A stretch of DNA of 64,000 nucleotides, taken from CAVROP01 sp050008495. GTDB taxonomy: Bacteria > Acidobacteriota > Terriglobia > UBA7540. The first letter of the stretch is position 1; each line of letters begins with the position of its first letter. Position numbers and translations under genes: made by a program. The stretch is from contig JBEKMN010000044.1 of NCBI GenBank assembly GCA_050008495.1, positions 1 through 64,000 of the forward strand, read 5' to 3'. Shown here one piece after another: positions 16,245-25,332 of the stretch. Below the pieces are notes generated by a model, which was not told the origin of the DNA, ran no database searches, and saw nothing but the letters and a program-made list of their open reading frames with translations.

Positions 16245-17219
16245 TCAGGCTGCGGCGCAGGCGGACTTCTTCGCTTTGACCTGCGCTTCAACCCAGGGGT
16301 AGGTGAGCTCGATCCCGTCTTTGAGAAAGATCCGCGGCTTCCAGCCCAACGAGTAGATGCGCGCGTTGCTGAAGTTACGGGACTGTACGCCTACCGGACC
16401 ATCGATGTGCTTCACCTTAATCTTCTTGCCGGCCACCTCCGCCACCGTCGCCACCAGTTCATTCACCGTCACATATTGCGGGCAGCCGATGTTCGCGGCG
16501 CCGTGCAGGTCCGAGTGCATGAGCAGGAAAATGCCCTCGACCATGTCGTTGACGTGGGTGTAGGAGCGCACGGCGCTGCCGTCGCCCCAGACCTCAATCG
16601 TCCCTCCATCCTCGACTTCTGCCAGCTTGCGGCAGATCGCCGCGGGCGCCTTCTCCCGTCCGCCGTACCAAGTGCCTTCCGCGCCATAGCAGTTCTGGAA
16701 GCGAGCGATGCGCACTTGCATCTTGCGACGCCGCTCATAGGCCATGGCCATGCGCTCGGAATAGAGCTTCTCCCACCCATATTCATTGTCCGGATTCGCC
16801 GGCACGGCTTCCGCTTCCGTCATCTCCGGCTCCCCCGGCTTCATATCACGGTAAACACACACCGACGAGGAGAAGAAATAACGAGGAACACCCAGAGCGG
16901 CAGCGGCTCGCGTCATGTGGATGTTGATCAGCGCGCTGTTGTGCATGATCTCGCATTCGGCAGAATGAATGAAGCCCATTCCACCCATGTCCGCAGCCAA
17001 TTGATAGACCTCAGAAAAACCTTCGCGATTCACGGTGAGCGCAGCCTCGCAGTTAGGGGCTTCTCGAAGGTCCAGAAGCAGGAACTCATCCGCAGCGCTC
17101 GGACAGAATTCATGCTCCTTAATGTCGACGCCGCGCACCCAGTAGCCTTCCCGCTTCAGCTTCTTGACGAGGTGGCCTCCGATGAAGCCGCCTGCGCCAC
17201 AGACCAACGCTTTCTTCAT
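16245..17219 (-). CDS. GDP-mannose 3,5-epimerase-like sugar-nucleotide epimerase, 324 aa
   Basis: Extended SDR enzyme. Residues 7-13 give the NAD-binding GAGGFIGG; the active site shows SSSVCVY (Cys as acid/base) and YGWEK (Tyr-x3-Lys), with GGREKAP supplying the lysine typical of GDP-mannose 3,5-epimerases. YQLAADMGGMGFI and the RFQNCYGAEGTW stretch are also characteristic of that subgroup. It would make GDP-L-galactose/gulose from GDP-mannose. The ATG overlaps the stop of the GT4 chimera (ATGA). A C4-epimerase or dehydratase role is less likely. Confidence 0.82.
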   Translation of the reverse strand: MKKALVCGAGGFIGGHLVKKLKREGYWVRGVDIKEHEFCPSAADEFLLLDLREAPNCEAALTVNREGFSEVYQLAADMGGMGFIHSAECEIMHNSALINIHMTRAAAALGVPRYFFSSSVCVYRDMKPGEPEMTEAEAVPANPDNEYGWEKLYSERMAMAYERRRKMQVRIARFQNCYGAEGTWYGGREKAPAAICRKLAEVEDGGTIEVWGDGSAVRSYTHVNDMVEGIFLLMHSDLHGAANIGCPQYVTVNELVATVAEVAGKKIKVKHIDGPVGVQSRNFSNARIYSLGWKPRIFLKDGIELTYPWVEAQVKAKKSACAAA

Positions 17220-18787
17220 ATCATTCCCTCCATTCCTGACGCGGAAAACCGGCCGCGCGCCTCCAACGCCGTGTCACCACTTAGCAACTCGAGGTCTTCC
17301 TCCGAGAGGACCGCCTTTGCGGCCTTGCGGTAGAGGGCGCGGTAGGTCTTGCCCGTGCGCTCCCAGGTGAACCGGCGCATCCGCTCTCTGCCGCGCTGGC
17401 GCATCCGTTCCCGCAAGGCCTCGTCCCCGGATATTTCCTTGAGACGCGCGGCGATGCACTCCACCGATTGGGGATCGAACGTCAGCACGGCATCGCCGCC
17501 GTATTCCCGCAAGGGAGGTATGTCCGAGCAAACCACCGGGGCGCCTTCCTCGAGACCCTCCACCACCGGTAAGCCGCCACCCTCGAAGAGGCTAGGGAAA
17601 ACCAGGAACTGTGCCAAATGATAGAGGGCGCGCAAGTCCCCCGGGCTGACGTAGCCAAGGAACCGGACCTGCCCGCCCAGTTTCAGTCCCCTCACCCGCC
17701 GGCGGATGGTGGGCCAGTAACGGTTCTTTGCCCCTGTGCACACCAGGTTAAGGCGAATCCCATGGCGGTCTCGAAGCAGGCCGATGGCTTCCAGCAGCCG
17801 GATGTGGTTCTTGTGAATCCAGGTCTGCGCCGGGTAAAACGCGAAGCTGCGCGGCAAGCCGAACTTCTGCTGTACTTTGGGCAAATCCTCCGGCCGCACT
17901 TCCTCGTAGAAAGCCGTGGGGGAGCTCCACCTGACTACGAAAATCTTGCCTGGATCGAGCCCGAATTGCTTCACCAGATCGCGCTTGACTTCGGCGCAAT
18001 CCGTGGCCACCACCTGGGCCTCGTGGCAAGCTGCCGGGTAGAAGACTTCCCGCCACCGCATGTCCGCCGGGGAAAAGAACTGGGGATAATGGAGATGCTG
18101 TAAGTCATGCGGATTATAAACAACCGGAAGGGCGGAGCGTGTGTATTCTGGAGTCGGAAAGTGGATCAGATCCGCGCCGAACGATTCAAAAAAACCGCCC
18201 GATTCCGGCACCTTCGGATCAGGCAAGGGGGCAGGAGAAGAGAACACGCTGCGCGCCCCGCGCCACAACGTGCCAGCGGGGCTGCGAAGCGGACCCAGCA
18301 AAGCTTTCGCGCGGTCCCATCGCGTCCTCTTGCGCTCGGGAGCAGGCACGGCCCTCTGGTTTGGTCCGAGGTAGGGATTCAGCCAGTCCGCATGTCGGGG
18401 ATTAGTGATCAGGATGTACTCCTCGCCGCCGTCCGTCAGGCGCCCGAGAGCACGCACCAACCCATGTGTGCTAAGCCCAGTGTAGACCAGGGGAAAAAGA
18501 CCGAAGGCCTTGGCGCGTTCGAGCAGAAACTCCCAGCGCAGGGGAGTAGATAGCAGTTCCAGCGCCCGCTCCCACGCCTGCGGTGAAAGTTGGGCTCGAG
18601 AGAGCAGCAAGCACAGTTCAATCTCGGGAGGATTCATCAGGAACTGCTTTAACCGTGGAGACACACGCCCTGGGGAAGAATCTTCTTCCTCAACTCTCCG
18701 CAAAGGCCCTCCGCCGCTCCGAGGCTCTGTCAAGGTTACTGGAGACGCCGCCCCGCTTTTCTCTGCGGGGTCTTTCCTAGGCTCCAT
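17216..18787 (-). CDS. Chimera: nucleotidyltransferase N-terminus fused to GT4 glycosyltransferase, 523 aa
   Basis: Residues ~51-110 (NPPEIELCLLLSRAQLSP, then WEFLLERAKAFGLFPLVY) match the N-terminal part of the NTP_transf_5 family. From about residue 110 (VRALGRL, EEYILITNPRHADWL) it becomes a GT4 enzyme lacking its first ~35 residues, which hold the glycine-rich acceptor loop. The donor half is complete: FYPAQTWIHKNH, GYVSPGDLRALY and SLFEGGGLPVVEGLEEG with its E-x7-E-like motif. The fusion is in frame. It heads the glycan run and overlaps the epimerase start. Confidence 0.8.
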   Translation of the reverse strand: MEPRKDPAEKSGAASPVTLTEPRSGGGPLRRVEEEDSSPGRVSPRLKQFLMNPPEIELCLLLSRAQLSPQAWERALELLSTPLRWEFLLERAKAFGLFPLVYTGLSTHGLVRALGRLTDGGEEYILITNPRHADWLNPYLGPNQRAVPAPERKRTRWDRAKALLGPLRSPAGTLWRGARSVFSSPAPLPDPKVPESGGFFESFGADLIHFPTPEYTRSALPVVYNPHDLQHLHYPQFFSPADMRWREVFYPAACHEAQVVATDCAEVKRDLVKQFGLDPGKIFVVRWSSPTAFYEEVRPEDLPKVQQKFGLPRSFAFYPAQTWIHKNHIRLLEAIGLLRDRHGIRLNLVCTGAKNRYWPTIRRRVRGLKLGGQVRFLGYVSPGDLRALYHLAQFLVFPSLFEGGGLPVVEGLEEGAPVVCSDIPPLREYGGDAVLTFDPQSVECIAARLKEISGDEALRERMRQRGRERMRRFTWERTGKTYRALYRKAAKAVLSEEDLELLSGDTALEARGRFSASGMEGMI

Positions 18788-18883
18788 TGTATGTGGTCAC
18801 AGCTTAAGCCTCAAGGACTTATTTGACCCCCATCACATCGCTCGATAATCGACCGGATCTGATTCCCACTTGGTTACGGCTTC

Positions 18884-19561
18884 TTACCGCCTCGATGCGA
18901 CGCTTCGCGAATACAGGTCACGAGCGCGAGGAGCTCTTTGCCACCCTCGAGATTCAAGGGCAGCATTCAGCCCAAGTCTGAATTTCTTTCTGCGCCCTTC
19001 CCTCGTTTGCTCGAATCTCCCCGAAATGAATTTTCTCACCAGCACCCGCACGTGCGCTCTGCCATTAAACCATTTGAGGCGCTTATCGTCCTTGCCGTCC
19101 AAAATCAATTGAGCGATTTCATCGACGAGAGGACGGATCCGCAACGGAGCGTCGCGTTCGTGAATTTGGCGATAGCTGTAATGAGCGTCGCAGTCAGCGG
19201 TCCACGTATCGACGTCGATCGTCCAACAGTGTAACGCGCCACGCGTCGATCCCATCACGGTGGCACCTTGCGGCTCGATAATAAAGAAGAGTTTCGGTGG
19301 AGCCCACTCCACACTTTCAATACGGGCGAGTTAGTCCGTCGTCATGCGCTCGAGACCCGAAGACGGTATCTGCTCCCAGCAGGCGGCAAGCAATTCCGTT
19401 AAGTAGGATTTTCTTTCCACTTTCCCAGGGGCGAGGCTTTTCAAATACCGCCGAAGTTGCTCTGCGCCACCTGCCATGCTTGGTTCCATTTCTGCTCTGC
19501 CATGCCTAAGTGTTTTAGCAATGTTTAGGGCGGATCGTACTCCTCTTAGCATCGGATTCAC
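18884..19561 (-). pseudogene. Hypothetical gene interrupted by an in-frame TAA
   Basis: Two adjoining frames (19331-19561 and 18884-19312) are the same frame separated by a TAA at 19331-19333 and five sense codons. Read through, the protein is continuous: LAACWEQIPSSGLERMTTD, stop, LARIESVEWAPPKLFFIIE, then a region ending GRRKKFRLGLNAALESRGW. It is charged and soluble and I recall no named family. Either a nonsense mutation or two separate genes; the continuity favours the former. It is the last gene before the right att site. Confidence 0.5.
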
Positions 19562-20050
19562 AGCTTCCTAAAGAACCGCACCCAATTGCGAGGAGACTCG
19601 ATACATTTCCATCGCTGGCTGCGTCGGCAGAACTCAAACCCCCAAGCACGCATACTCCGGCGGCCGACAGCGGAAAATGGGAACAACTGGGGACAATAAC
19701 GCCCAAACACCTCGAGGGGTGGATTTACCTCAGCTCCGTCAGCGCAACGGCGGGCATCGCCTGCTTTGAATCGTTCAACTCCCATGGTTCCCGGATGGGC
19801 GCGCCCACTTCCCCACCGTCCTGCTGCCGGGGCCGCCGCCCCCGGCGTTTCTCGGCCGGCGCCGTCTCCTCGTGGCTGAGCGTGCGGAGCATCCCAGGCG
19901 GGATGGTCCTATTTTTTCCGAGGCAAGAGAAACTCAAGAGGGTCTGCGTGGGGCCAACTTGGGGCCAACAAGCCAAAAACACCGGGCAAAACGGGCCAAA
20001 ACGAGCAAGTGAGAGAGCTTTAGAATCAACAAGATAGTGTATTGTGTCCT
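19562..20050. other. Gene-poor right end of the island
   Basis: About 490 bp. Contains short frames on both strands but none with a family match. A stretch near 19943-20030 (GGGGCCAACTTGGGGCCAAC, then AWGQLGANKPK in one frame) resembles the tail of an integrase but is too short to call. I see nothing else. Confidence 0.4.
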
Positions 20051-20097
20051 GCCTTGGGCGCAAGAGGTCCGCGGTTCGAATCCGCGCGCCCCGACCA
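20051..20097 (+). other. Right attachment site: 3' part of tRNA-Pro(TGG)
   Basis: Identical over 47 nt to 1837-1883 and in the same orientation. It carries the anticodon loop, T-arm, 3' acceptor strand and CCA. The 50 bp before it have no D-arm or CGGGGCG, so this copy is also a fragment. Left of it is island DNA; right of it the chromosome-like region begins. Confidence 0.88.
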
Positions 20098-20949
20098 TGC
20101 TCTTGCGGCTATCTCCGGTCAACCCTGTGCCCATAGGAACGCGACAGTGGCGGCCCTTTGTTGAGGGAGTCTGGCGAAAAACGGTTAGTGATCGCAGGGA
20201 GGAGTCCGGCAAGTGCAGCGGTTTTGGCGAGGGAAGGCGTCCGACTCTCGTCGGGTTGCAGCACGCCGAGTGGCAACCCGATCAGGTTTCCGTTATCTTC
20301 GGCAGAAGCGCCGGCAGAACTCTTTCACCCGAGTTTGGCCTAGTGCTGTTCCCAAAAGCGCCGCAGGCGTTCCCCCAAGGTCTCCTTTACGGGTTGGCTT
20401 GCTACCCAGAACCGACGCTGCCCCCAGTATGCGCGGAGTTTCTCCCAGTAGCGGGCTCTCGTTTGGGCAACGGCCGCCGCGCCCCCAGTAGAGGTGAATT
20501 GACTGTCGACCTGAAACTCGGGTAGAGGGTCGGCCGGCAGGACGCTGCCATACGAGTATCCCCTCTGCAAGCTAAATACCGCTGCTCGCCAATAGGCCTG
20601 TGCCGTTTCCGCCTCCTTGGCGCGACGCTTGACGCTCCAGTATGGACTTTGATCGGCGAAATCAGGCGGCATCTCAGATTGCAAGTGCATTTGGACCGGG
20701 GGAGGAGTTGAGAGATACACGCCCAACGGAGGAACAGTCACTACCAGAAATAACCCTGCCGCCAACGACAGCATGGCCACCACACCTCGTCGCTTTGAGG
20801 GATTCCCGGGATCATCGGCAGTAAGGGGCTGGTTTGCCGAACGTCGCGTGGAGACGTCCCCCGGCCCCTTTCGTGAGATCTCGTACGGATCGCGAAACCG
20901 TCTTTGCTCGGCCTCGACATTCGCGACAGCGTTCGATGCAACTTGATTG

Positions 20950-21650
20950 GGCAACACTATTCTTGCTTTGGCCAAGCTGGCGAGTTCGCGCTTATTCTCC
21001 GCAATCGCCCGCCCCGAATTGCCGACTTCTTCCCGAAGCTTCGCCATCTCCGCCTCGAGGCTCCCCGCAGCGTCAACTGCTGCCTGGTTGAGAGAGGCCA
21101 GTTTCGCTTCGGCCAAGCTTGCCAGTTGTTGCTTGCTCTCCCCTATCGCCCGCCCCGAATTGCCGACCTCTTCCCGAAGCTTCGCCATCTCCGCCTCGAG
21201 GCTCCCCGCAGCGTCAACTGCTGCCTGGTTGAGAGAGGCCAATTTCGCTTCGGCCAAGCTTGCCAGTTGTTGCTTGCTCTCCCCTATCGCCCGCCCCGAA
21301 TTGCCGACTTCTTCCCGAAGCTTCGCCATCGCCGCCTCGAGGCTCCCCGCAGCGTCAACTGCTGCCTGGTTGAGAGAGGCCAATTTCGCTTCGGCCAAGC
21401 TTGCCAGTTGTTGCTTGCTCTCCGCTATCGCCCGCCCCGAATTGCCGACTTCTTCCCGAAGCTTCGCCATCGCCGCCTCGAGGCTCCCCACAGCGTCAAC
21501 TGCAGCCTGGTTGAGAGACACCGGTTTTGGTTCGGCCAAGCTTGCGAGTTCGCGCTTGCTCTCCGCTATCGCCCGCCCCGAATTGCCGACTTCTTCCCGA
21601 AGCTTCGCCATCGCCGCCTCGAGGCTCGCCGTAGTGTCAGTTGCTGCCTC
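20950..21650. repeat. Five tandem 141-bp coding repeats
   Basis: Near-identical units of 141 bp (47 codons) inside the coiled-coil gene. Some adjacent units differ at only a few bases, which points to recent unequal exchange or conversion. A sixth, more diverged unit lies at ~21670-21800. The plus strand has a long open frame here only because the repeat lacks stops. Confidence 0.88.
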
Positions 21651-21670
21651 GTAGTGTCAGTTGCTGCCTG
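21631..21670. repeat. 20-bp tandem duplication causing frameshift
   Basis: GTAGTGTCAGTTGCTGCCTC (21631-21650) is followed by the same 20 bases ending in G. Neighbouring 141-bp units have only one such segment. Twenty bases shift the frame by two, breaking the coiled-coil gene. Confidence 0.9.
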
Positions 21671-22696
21671 GTTGAGAGACGCCAGTTTTGCTTCGGCCAA
21701 GCTTGCCAGTTGTTGCTTGCTCTCCTCGAAGGCCCGCCCGGAATTAGTCACTTCTTGCCGCAGCTTCTCCATCGCTGCCTCGGCCTGCCGCTCGAATTCC
21801 TTAAACCATTGCTCTCTCAAGTCTTGCGCGGTCTTCTCTGAAAGCGCCGCCGGACTCACCCCGTTCCCGTGCGCAGCCGCCGAACCTCCGTTGGGCGGCG
21901 CCTGGAACTCCCTCACCAGCGCACTTGCACGCTCCTCCAAGGAGTCCAAAGCGAGGGATGCCCGCGACAGCCTCTCTTCAATGCTAGAGGCTCGCAACTC
22001 GCGGATGTCGGTGACTTGCGGCAGGCCTGCTTCGTCCGCCGTGGGGAAGTCTGGCTCCGACCATTCCGGCATATCCGGGTGCTGATCATTAAGGGCCGCA
22101 TAGAACTTGAGCCAGTAGGAGACGGTGCCGTGCTGCGCCAACAGGACAGCCTCTTTATAATAGCCAGGGCTACCGTCGCTGCGGCGACTGTTGATCACGG
22201 TGCTCAGGGCGGTACCTAGAGACAAGCGGCCATTGAAGAGCCTGAAAGCCAAGGCCCTCGAGGGACTGGATCCCATACTCTGCAGGTCAAGCGGGAAGCC
22301 ATTCTGAGCTCGAATGGGCTGCGCCGGGCTTGCAATCACCCAGGCTCTGACCGTGATCAGCCCGTCCTCGAGGTATTTCTCGTGGGCGAGCCCGTAGAAG
22401 CCAGAGTGGTCCCCGGTTGGTTTCCAACCCTCAGCCAGATTCGCCGTGACAATAATAGACGCCTTCCCTGAAACGTCCTCGAACCTTACCTCAAATGGGC
22501 TCATCAGGAACCTCCCGCTTTGAGGGCGAGCATTCTCGCCTTCCACAATCGAAATTGACCAGTTTTCAGACTTGAAAGACATTATAGCACTTCTTCAATG
22601 GGGAAGCTAAAGTCGCTCTTCTGCTCAAATGACATTGTTTCTGGGCGGTCGTCAGCCGACGTGCCTGAACCACTGCGGTCTGAACCATTGCTGTCT

Positions 22697-22724
22697 TTGT
22701 TCAGCCGTACGACCGGTGTATACT
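22697..22724 (+). promoter_or_regulatory. Candidate sigma-70 promoter of cydA
   Basis: TTGTTC (22697-22702), 16-bp spacer, TATACT (22719-22724). It gives a leader of about 27 nt to the cydA start codon. Confidence 0.45.
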
Positions 22725-22757
22725 CGAATCCTTGACTTGAGCCATTTTGGAGCCGTC

Positions 22758-24104
22758 ATGCCAGACGCCCTCATAGTTCACCGACTGCATTTCGCCTTCA
22801 CGGTCACTTTTCACTATCTCTTCCCACAGCTCACCATGGGACTGGCGCTGCTGATTCTGATCCTGAAAAGCCTAGCGCTGCGGACTGGTGAAGAGCACTA
22901 CAATCGCGCCGCTCGTTTCTGGATGAGGATTTTCGGCGTCAACTTCGCGCTGGGCGTGGTGACCGGCATCCCCATGGAGTTCCAGTTTGGAACCAATTGG
23001 GCGCAATTCTCCAAAGCCGCCGGCGGCGTGATCGGGCAAACGCTGGCGATGGAGGGCGTCTTCTCATTTTTCCTGGAGTCGAGTTTTCTGGGGTTGTTTC
23101 TGTTTGGCGAAAAACGCTTGAGTCCCAGAGGTCACTGGTTTACTGCCTTGATGGTGTTCATTGGATCGTGGCTCTCGGGGTACTTGATCGTCGCCACCGA
23201 CGCGTGGATGCAACGCCCGGTCGCTTACGCCCTTGGCCCCAACGGCGAAATAAAGCTGACCAGCTTCTGGGGGTTGCTGCTGAACCGCTGGGCTCTGTGG
23301 CAATATGCACACAACATGAGCGGAGCGGTGATTACGGCGGCCTTCGCGATGGCCTCACTTGGGGCATTCTATTTGCTTGTGGGAAGGCAGCAAAGCTACG
23401 GCCAGACTTTTGTCCGCGTAGGAGTGATCACCGGCGTCATTGCCACCGTCTTCCAACTTTTTCCGAGCGGCGACGGCCAAGGCCGCTTGGTGGCCCGCCA
23501 CCAACCGGTGACCATGGCCGCCATGGAGGGCTTGTTCCACACGCAAAAAGGAGCACCCATTGCGCTGATCGGACAGCCTGATGTGGACAATCAACGTCTC
23601 GATAATCCCCTCCTGATCCCCCGCACACTAAGCTTCCTGACCTACCGGCGCTGGATGTCGGAAGTCAAAGGGCTGGACGCATTCCCGCAGTCTGACTGGC
23701 CGGACAACATCCCTCTCGTCTATTACTCCTATCACGTCATGGTAGGGCTCGGCACACTCTTTATTGCCATCATGGTGATCTGCGCCTGGAAGTTATGGAG
23801 GGGTACTTTGTATGCCTCACGCGAGATGCTTTGGGTCCTCATGCTCGCTCTTCCCTTCCCTTATATCGCCAATACCGCAGGGTGGATGACCGCCGAGGTC
23901 GGACGCCAACCCTGGGTAATCTATGGCCTGATGCGCACGCAGACGGGCATGTCGCCGCAGGTTTCGTCGGGAAACGCCTGGTTCACGCTGCTTGGCTTCA
24001 TGGGAATGTACACCGTGCTGGGCATATTGTTTTTGTTCCTGGTGTACCGTGTGATCGAGGAGGGGCCTGAGCCTCCCCCGGTTTTCGTTCCGCCGAAGGT
24101 TTAG
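22758..24104 (+). CDS. cydA: Cytochrome bd quinol oxidase subunit I, 448 aa
   Basis: Membrane subunit carrying the quinol site and hemes of the bd oxidase, which reduces O2 with high affinity. Visible signatures: FHYLFPQLTMG (heme b595 His), GVVTGIPMEFQFGTNW, FLESSFLGLFLFG, HQPVTMAAMEGLF and GRQPWVIYGLMRT. The Q-loop is short, as in CioA/short-loop bd oxidases, explaining the length of 448 against ~520 aa in the long-loop type. The ATG at 22758 has GGAG 5 nt upstream; the frame is open to 22629. cydB follows 196 bp downstream. Confidence 0.95.
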   Translation: MPDALIVHRLHFAFTVTFHYLFPQLTMGLALLILILKSLALRTGEEHYNRAARFWMRIFGVNFALGVVTGIPMEFQFGTNWAQFSKAAGGVIGQTLAMEGVFSFFLESSFLGLFLFGEKRLSPRGHWFTALMVFIGSWLSGYLIVATDAWMQRPVAYALGPNGEIKLTSFWGLLLNRWALWQYAHNMSGAVITAAFAMASLGAFYLLVGRQQSYGQTFVRVGVITGVIATVFQLFPSGDGQGRLVARHQPVTMAAMEGLFHTQKGAPIALIGQPDVDNQRLDNPLLIPRTLSFLTYRRWMSEVKGLDAFPQSDWPDNIPLVYYSYHVMVGLGTLFIAIMVICAWKLWRGTLYASREMLWVLMLALPFPYIANTAGWMTAEVGRQPWVIYGLMRTQTGMSPQVSSGNAWFTLLGFMGMYTVLGILFLFLVYRVIEEGPEPPPVFVPPKV

Positions 24105-24167
24105 GCGCGTTCCGCGAAGCGCTTATGGTTACGGTCATTTGCAGCGGCACAAGGTAAACACGCACCT

Positions 24168-24253
24168 GTCATTCCGAGCGAAGCGAGGAATCTTGCTCCG
24201 ATCTTTCTTCTTAAACGAACCAGAGCGAGATTCCTCGCTTCGCTCGGAATGAC
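24168..24253. repeat. 31-bp palindromic repeat between cydA and cydB
   Basis: Arms 24168-24198 and 24223-24253 are inverted copies with one mismatch, starting GTCATTCCGAGCGAAGCGAG. Related segments occur at 51498-51737 and 15644-15720, so it is a dispersed REP/MITE-like family. Read as RNA it is a strong hairpin in the middle of the cyd message. Confidence 0.9.
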
Positions 24254-24300
24254 ACGCGCAAGGCTGCGCTGTTCGCTGGGCCGCCTTAGGAGCTGTCGGC

Positions 24301-25332
24301 ATGGAAACGGTCTGGTTCTGTCTGGTGGCAATCATGATTGCCGCCTATGTGGTGCTGGACGGATTTGACCTCGGGGCAGGCGCAGTTCATTTTCTCGTTG
24401 CCAAGACGGATGCGGAGCGCCAGTTGGTTGTGCGCTCGATCGGGCCGGTCTGGGATGGGAATGAAGTGTGGCTGCTGGCCGCCGGTGGAACACTCTACTT
24501 CGCCTTCCCGGCACTCTACGCCTCCGGATTCAGCGGCTTTTACTTGCCTCTCATGATTGTGCTTTGGCTGCTGATCCTTCGCGGCATCGCCATTGAGTTT
24601 CGCGAAAAGGTAGCCAGCCCCGTGTGGGTCACGTTCTGGGACGTGGTCTTTGCCATCGCCAGCCTGCTGTTGGCGGTCTTTTACGGCGCCGCCCTCGGCA
24701 ACGTGGTCCGAGGCGTTCCTCTGGATGCCAAGGGATACTTTTTCGAGGCCTTGTGGACCAACTTCCGTTTGGGGACCGATACCGGCATTCTCGATTGGTA
24801 CACGATTCTCGTCGGAGTGGCGGCCTTGGCCACGCTCTCTCTCCACGGCACGCTTTGGCTGGCGCTCAAGACCGAAGGCCCGGTCCACGACCGTTCGCAA
24901 AGCGCGGCGCGCGCCGCCTGGTGGATTGTGTTGGTGATGACTTTCCTCGTCACCGTCGTCACTTTCCGCGTGCAACCCCAAGTCCTGAAGAACCTCTTGG
25001 AGCATCCTGCCGGCTTCGTCTTTCCCCTGCTCGCCTTGGCCGGGCTCGCAGCAATGGGATGGTTTATCCGGCACCAGGATGACCTGAAAGGATTCCTTGC
25101 ATCCTGCCTTTACCTTGTGGGGATGCTGACCAGCGTGGTTTTTGGATTGTACCCCCTCGTCTTGCCTGCCAGCACCGGCCCCGCCTATTCATTGACGATC
25201 TACAACGCCAAAGCCGCCGATTATGGACTCCGCGTCGGCCTGGTGTGGTGGTTCATCGGCATGGCCCTGGCCACCACGTATTTCGTCTATCTCTATCGCA
25301 ACTTTGCCGGCAAAGTGAAAGTCGAGGGGTAG
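24301..25332 (+). CDS. cydB: Cytochrome bd quinol oxidase subunit II, 343 aa
   Basis: Structural partner of CydA. Matches the CydB family from the start: YVVLDGFDLGAGA, IGPVWDGNEVWLLAAGG, FYLPLMIVLWLLILRGIAIEFR. About eight hydrophobic segments are present and length is normal. ATG at 24301 has GGAG about 10 nt upstream (AGGAGCTGTCGGC). No cydX-like small gene is apparent after it. The 196-bp gap to cydA is unusually long for this operon and contains the palindrome. Confidence 0.95.
   Translation: METVWFCLVAIMIAAYVVLDGFDLGAGAVHFLVAKTDAERQLVVRSIGPVWDGNEVWLLAAGGTLYFAFPALYASGFSGFYLPLMIVLWLLILRGIAIEFREKVASPVWVTFWDVVFAIASLLLAVFYGAALGNVVRGVPLDAKGYFFEALWTNFRLGTDTGILDWYTILVGVAALATLSLHGTLWLALKTEGPVHDRSQSAARAAWWIVLVMTFLVTVVTFRVQPQVLKNLLEHPAGFVFPLLALAGLAAMGWFIRHQDDLKGFLASCLYLVGMLTSVVFGLYPLVLPASTGPAYSLTIYNAKAADYGLRVGLVWWFIGMALATTYFVYLYRNFAGKVKVEG

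Larger units (their letters stand above)
1837..20097. mobile_element. Integrative island between tRNA-Pro 3' fragments (~18.2 kb)
   Basis: The island is defined by the 47-nt direct repeats, the adjacent tyrosine integrase and mobile-element gene content (two TraD/HerA-like ATPases, excisionase-like HTH, toxin-antitoxin pair, serine recombinase remnant). Several genes are frameshifted, truncated or carry internal stops. No relaxase or full conjugation set is seen, so it is more likely mobilisable or defunct than self-transmissible. Because both att copies lack the tRNA 5' half, the intact tRNA-Pro gene must be elsewhere, perhaps to the left with another element between. Confidence 0.85.
20340..22582 (-). 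pseudogene. Coiled-coil membrane-anchored protein, split by a 20-bp duplication
   Basis: Two overlapping frames (21566-22582 and 20340-21611) join if one copy of a 20-bp tandem duplication at 21631-21670 is removed. The rebuilt protein is about 720-730 aa: an N-terminal globular domain (~1-180), a coiled coil with about five 47-residue repeats (each LREEVGNSGRAI...ESK..LASLAE), a membrane helix (AMLSLAAGLFLVVTVP) and a ~120-residue C-terminal domain. No named family is recognised. It could be a tether between cytoplasm and envelope. The split may be recent. Confidence 0.65.

Noticed and set aside
16188..17333. Plus-strand 381-codon frame
   Set aside because: Shadow of the epimerase gene; it is His/Arg-rich and has no motif.
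19940..20035. Possible integrase C-terminal remnant near the right att site
   Set aside because: AWGQLGANKPK-type residues recall integrase tails, but the stretch is too short and the orientation differs from the left end.
20904..22085. Long plus-strand frame of 393 codons
   Set aside because: It mirrors the 141-bp repeats of the minus-strand coiled-coil gene; repeats without stops keep several frames open. The minus-strand protein has normal coiled-coil chemistry.
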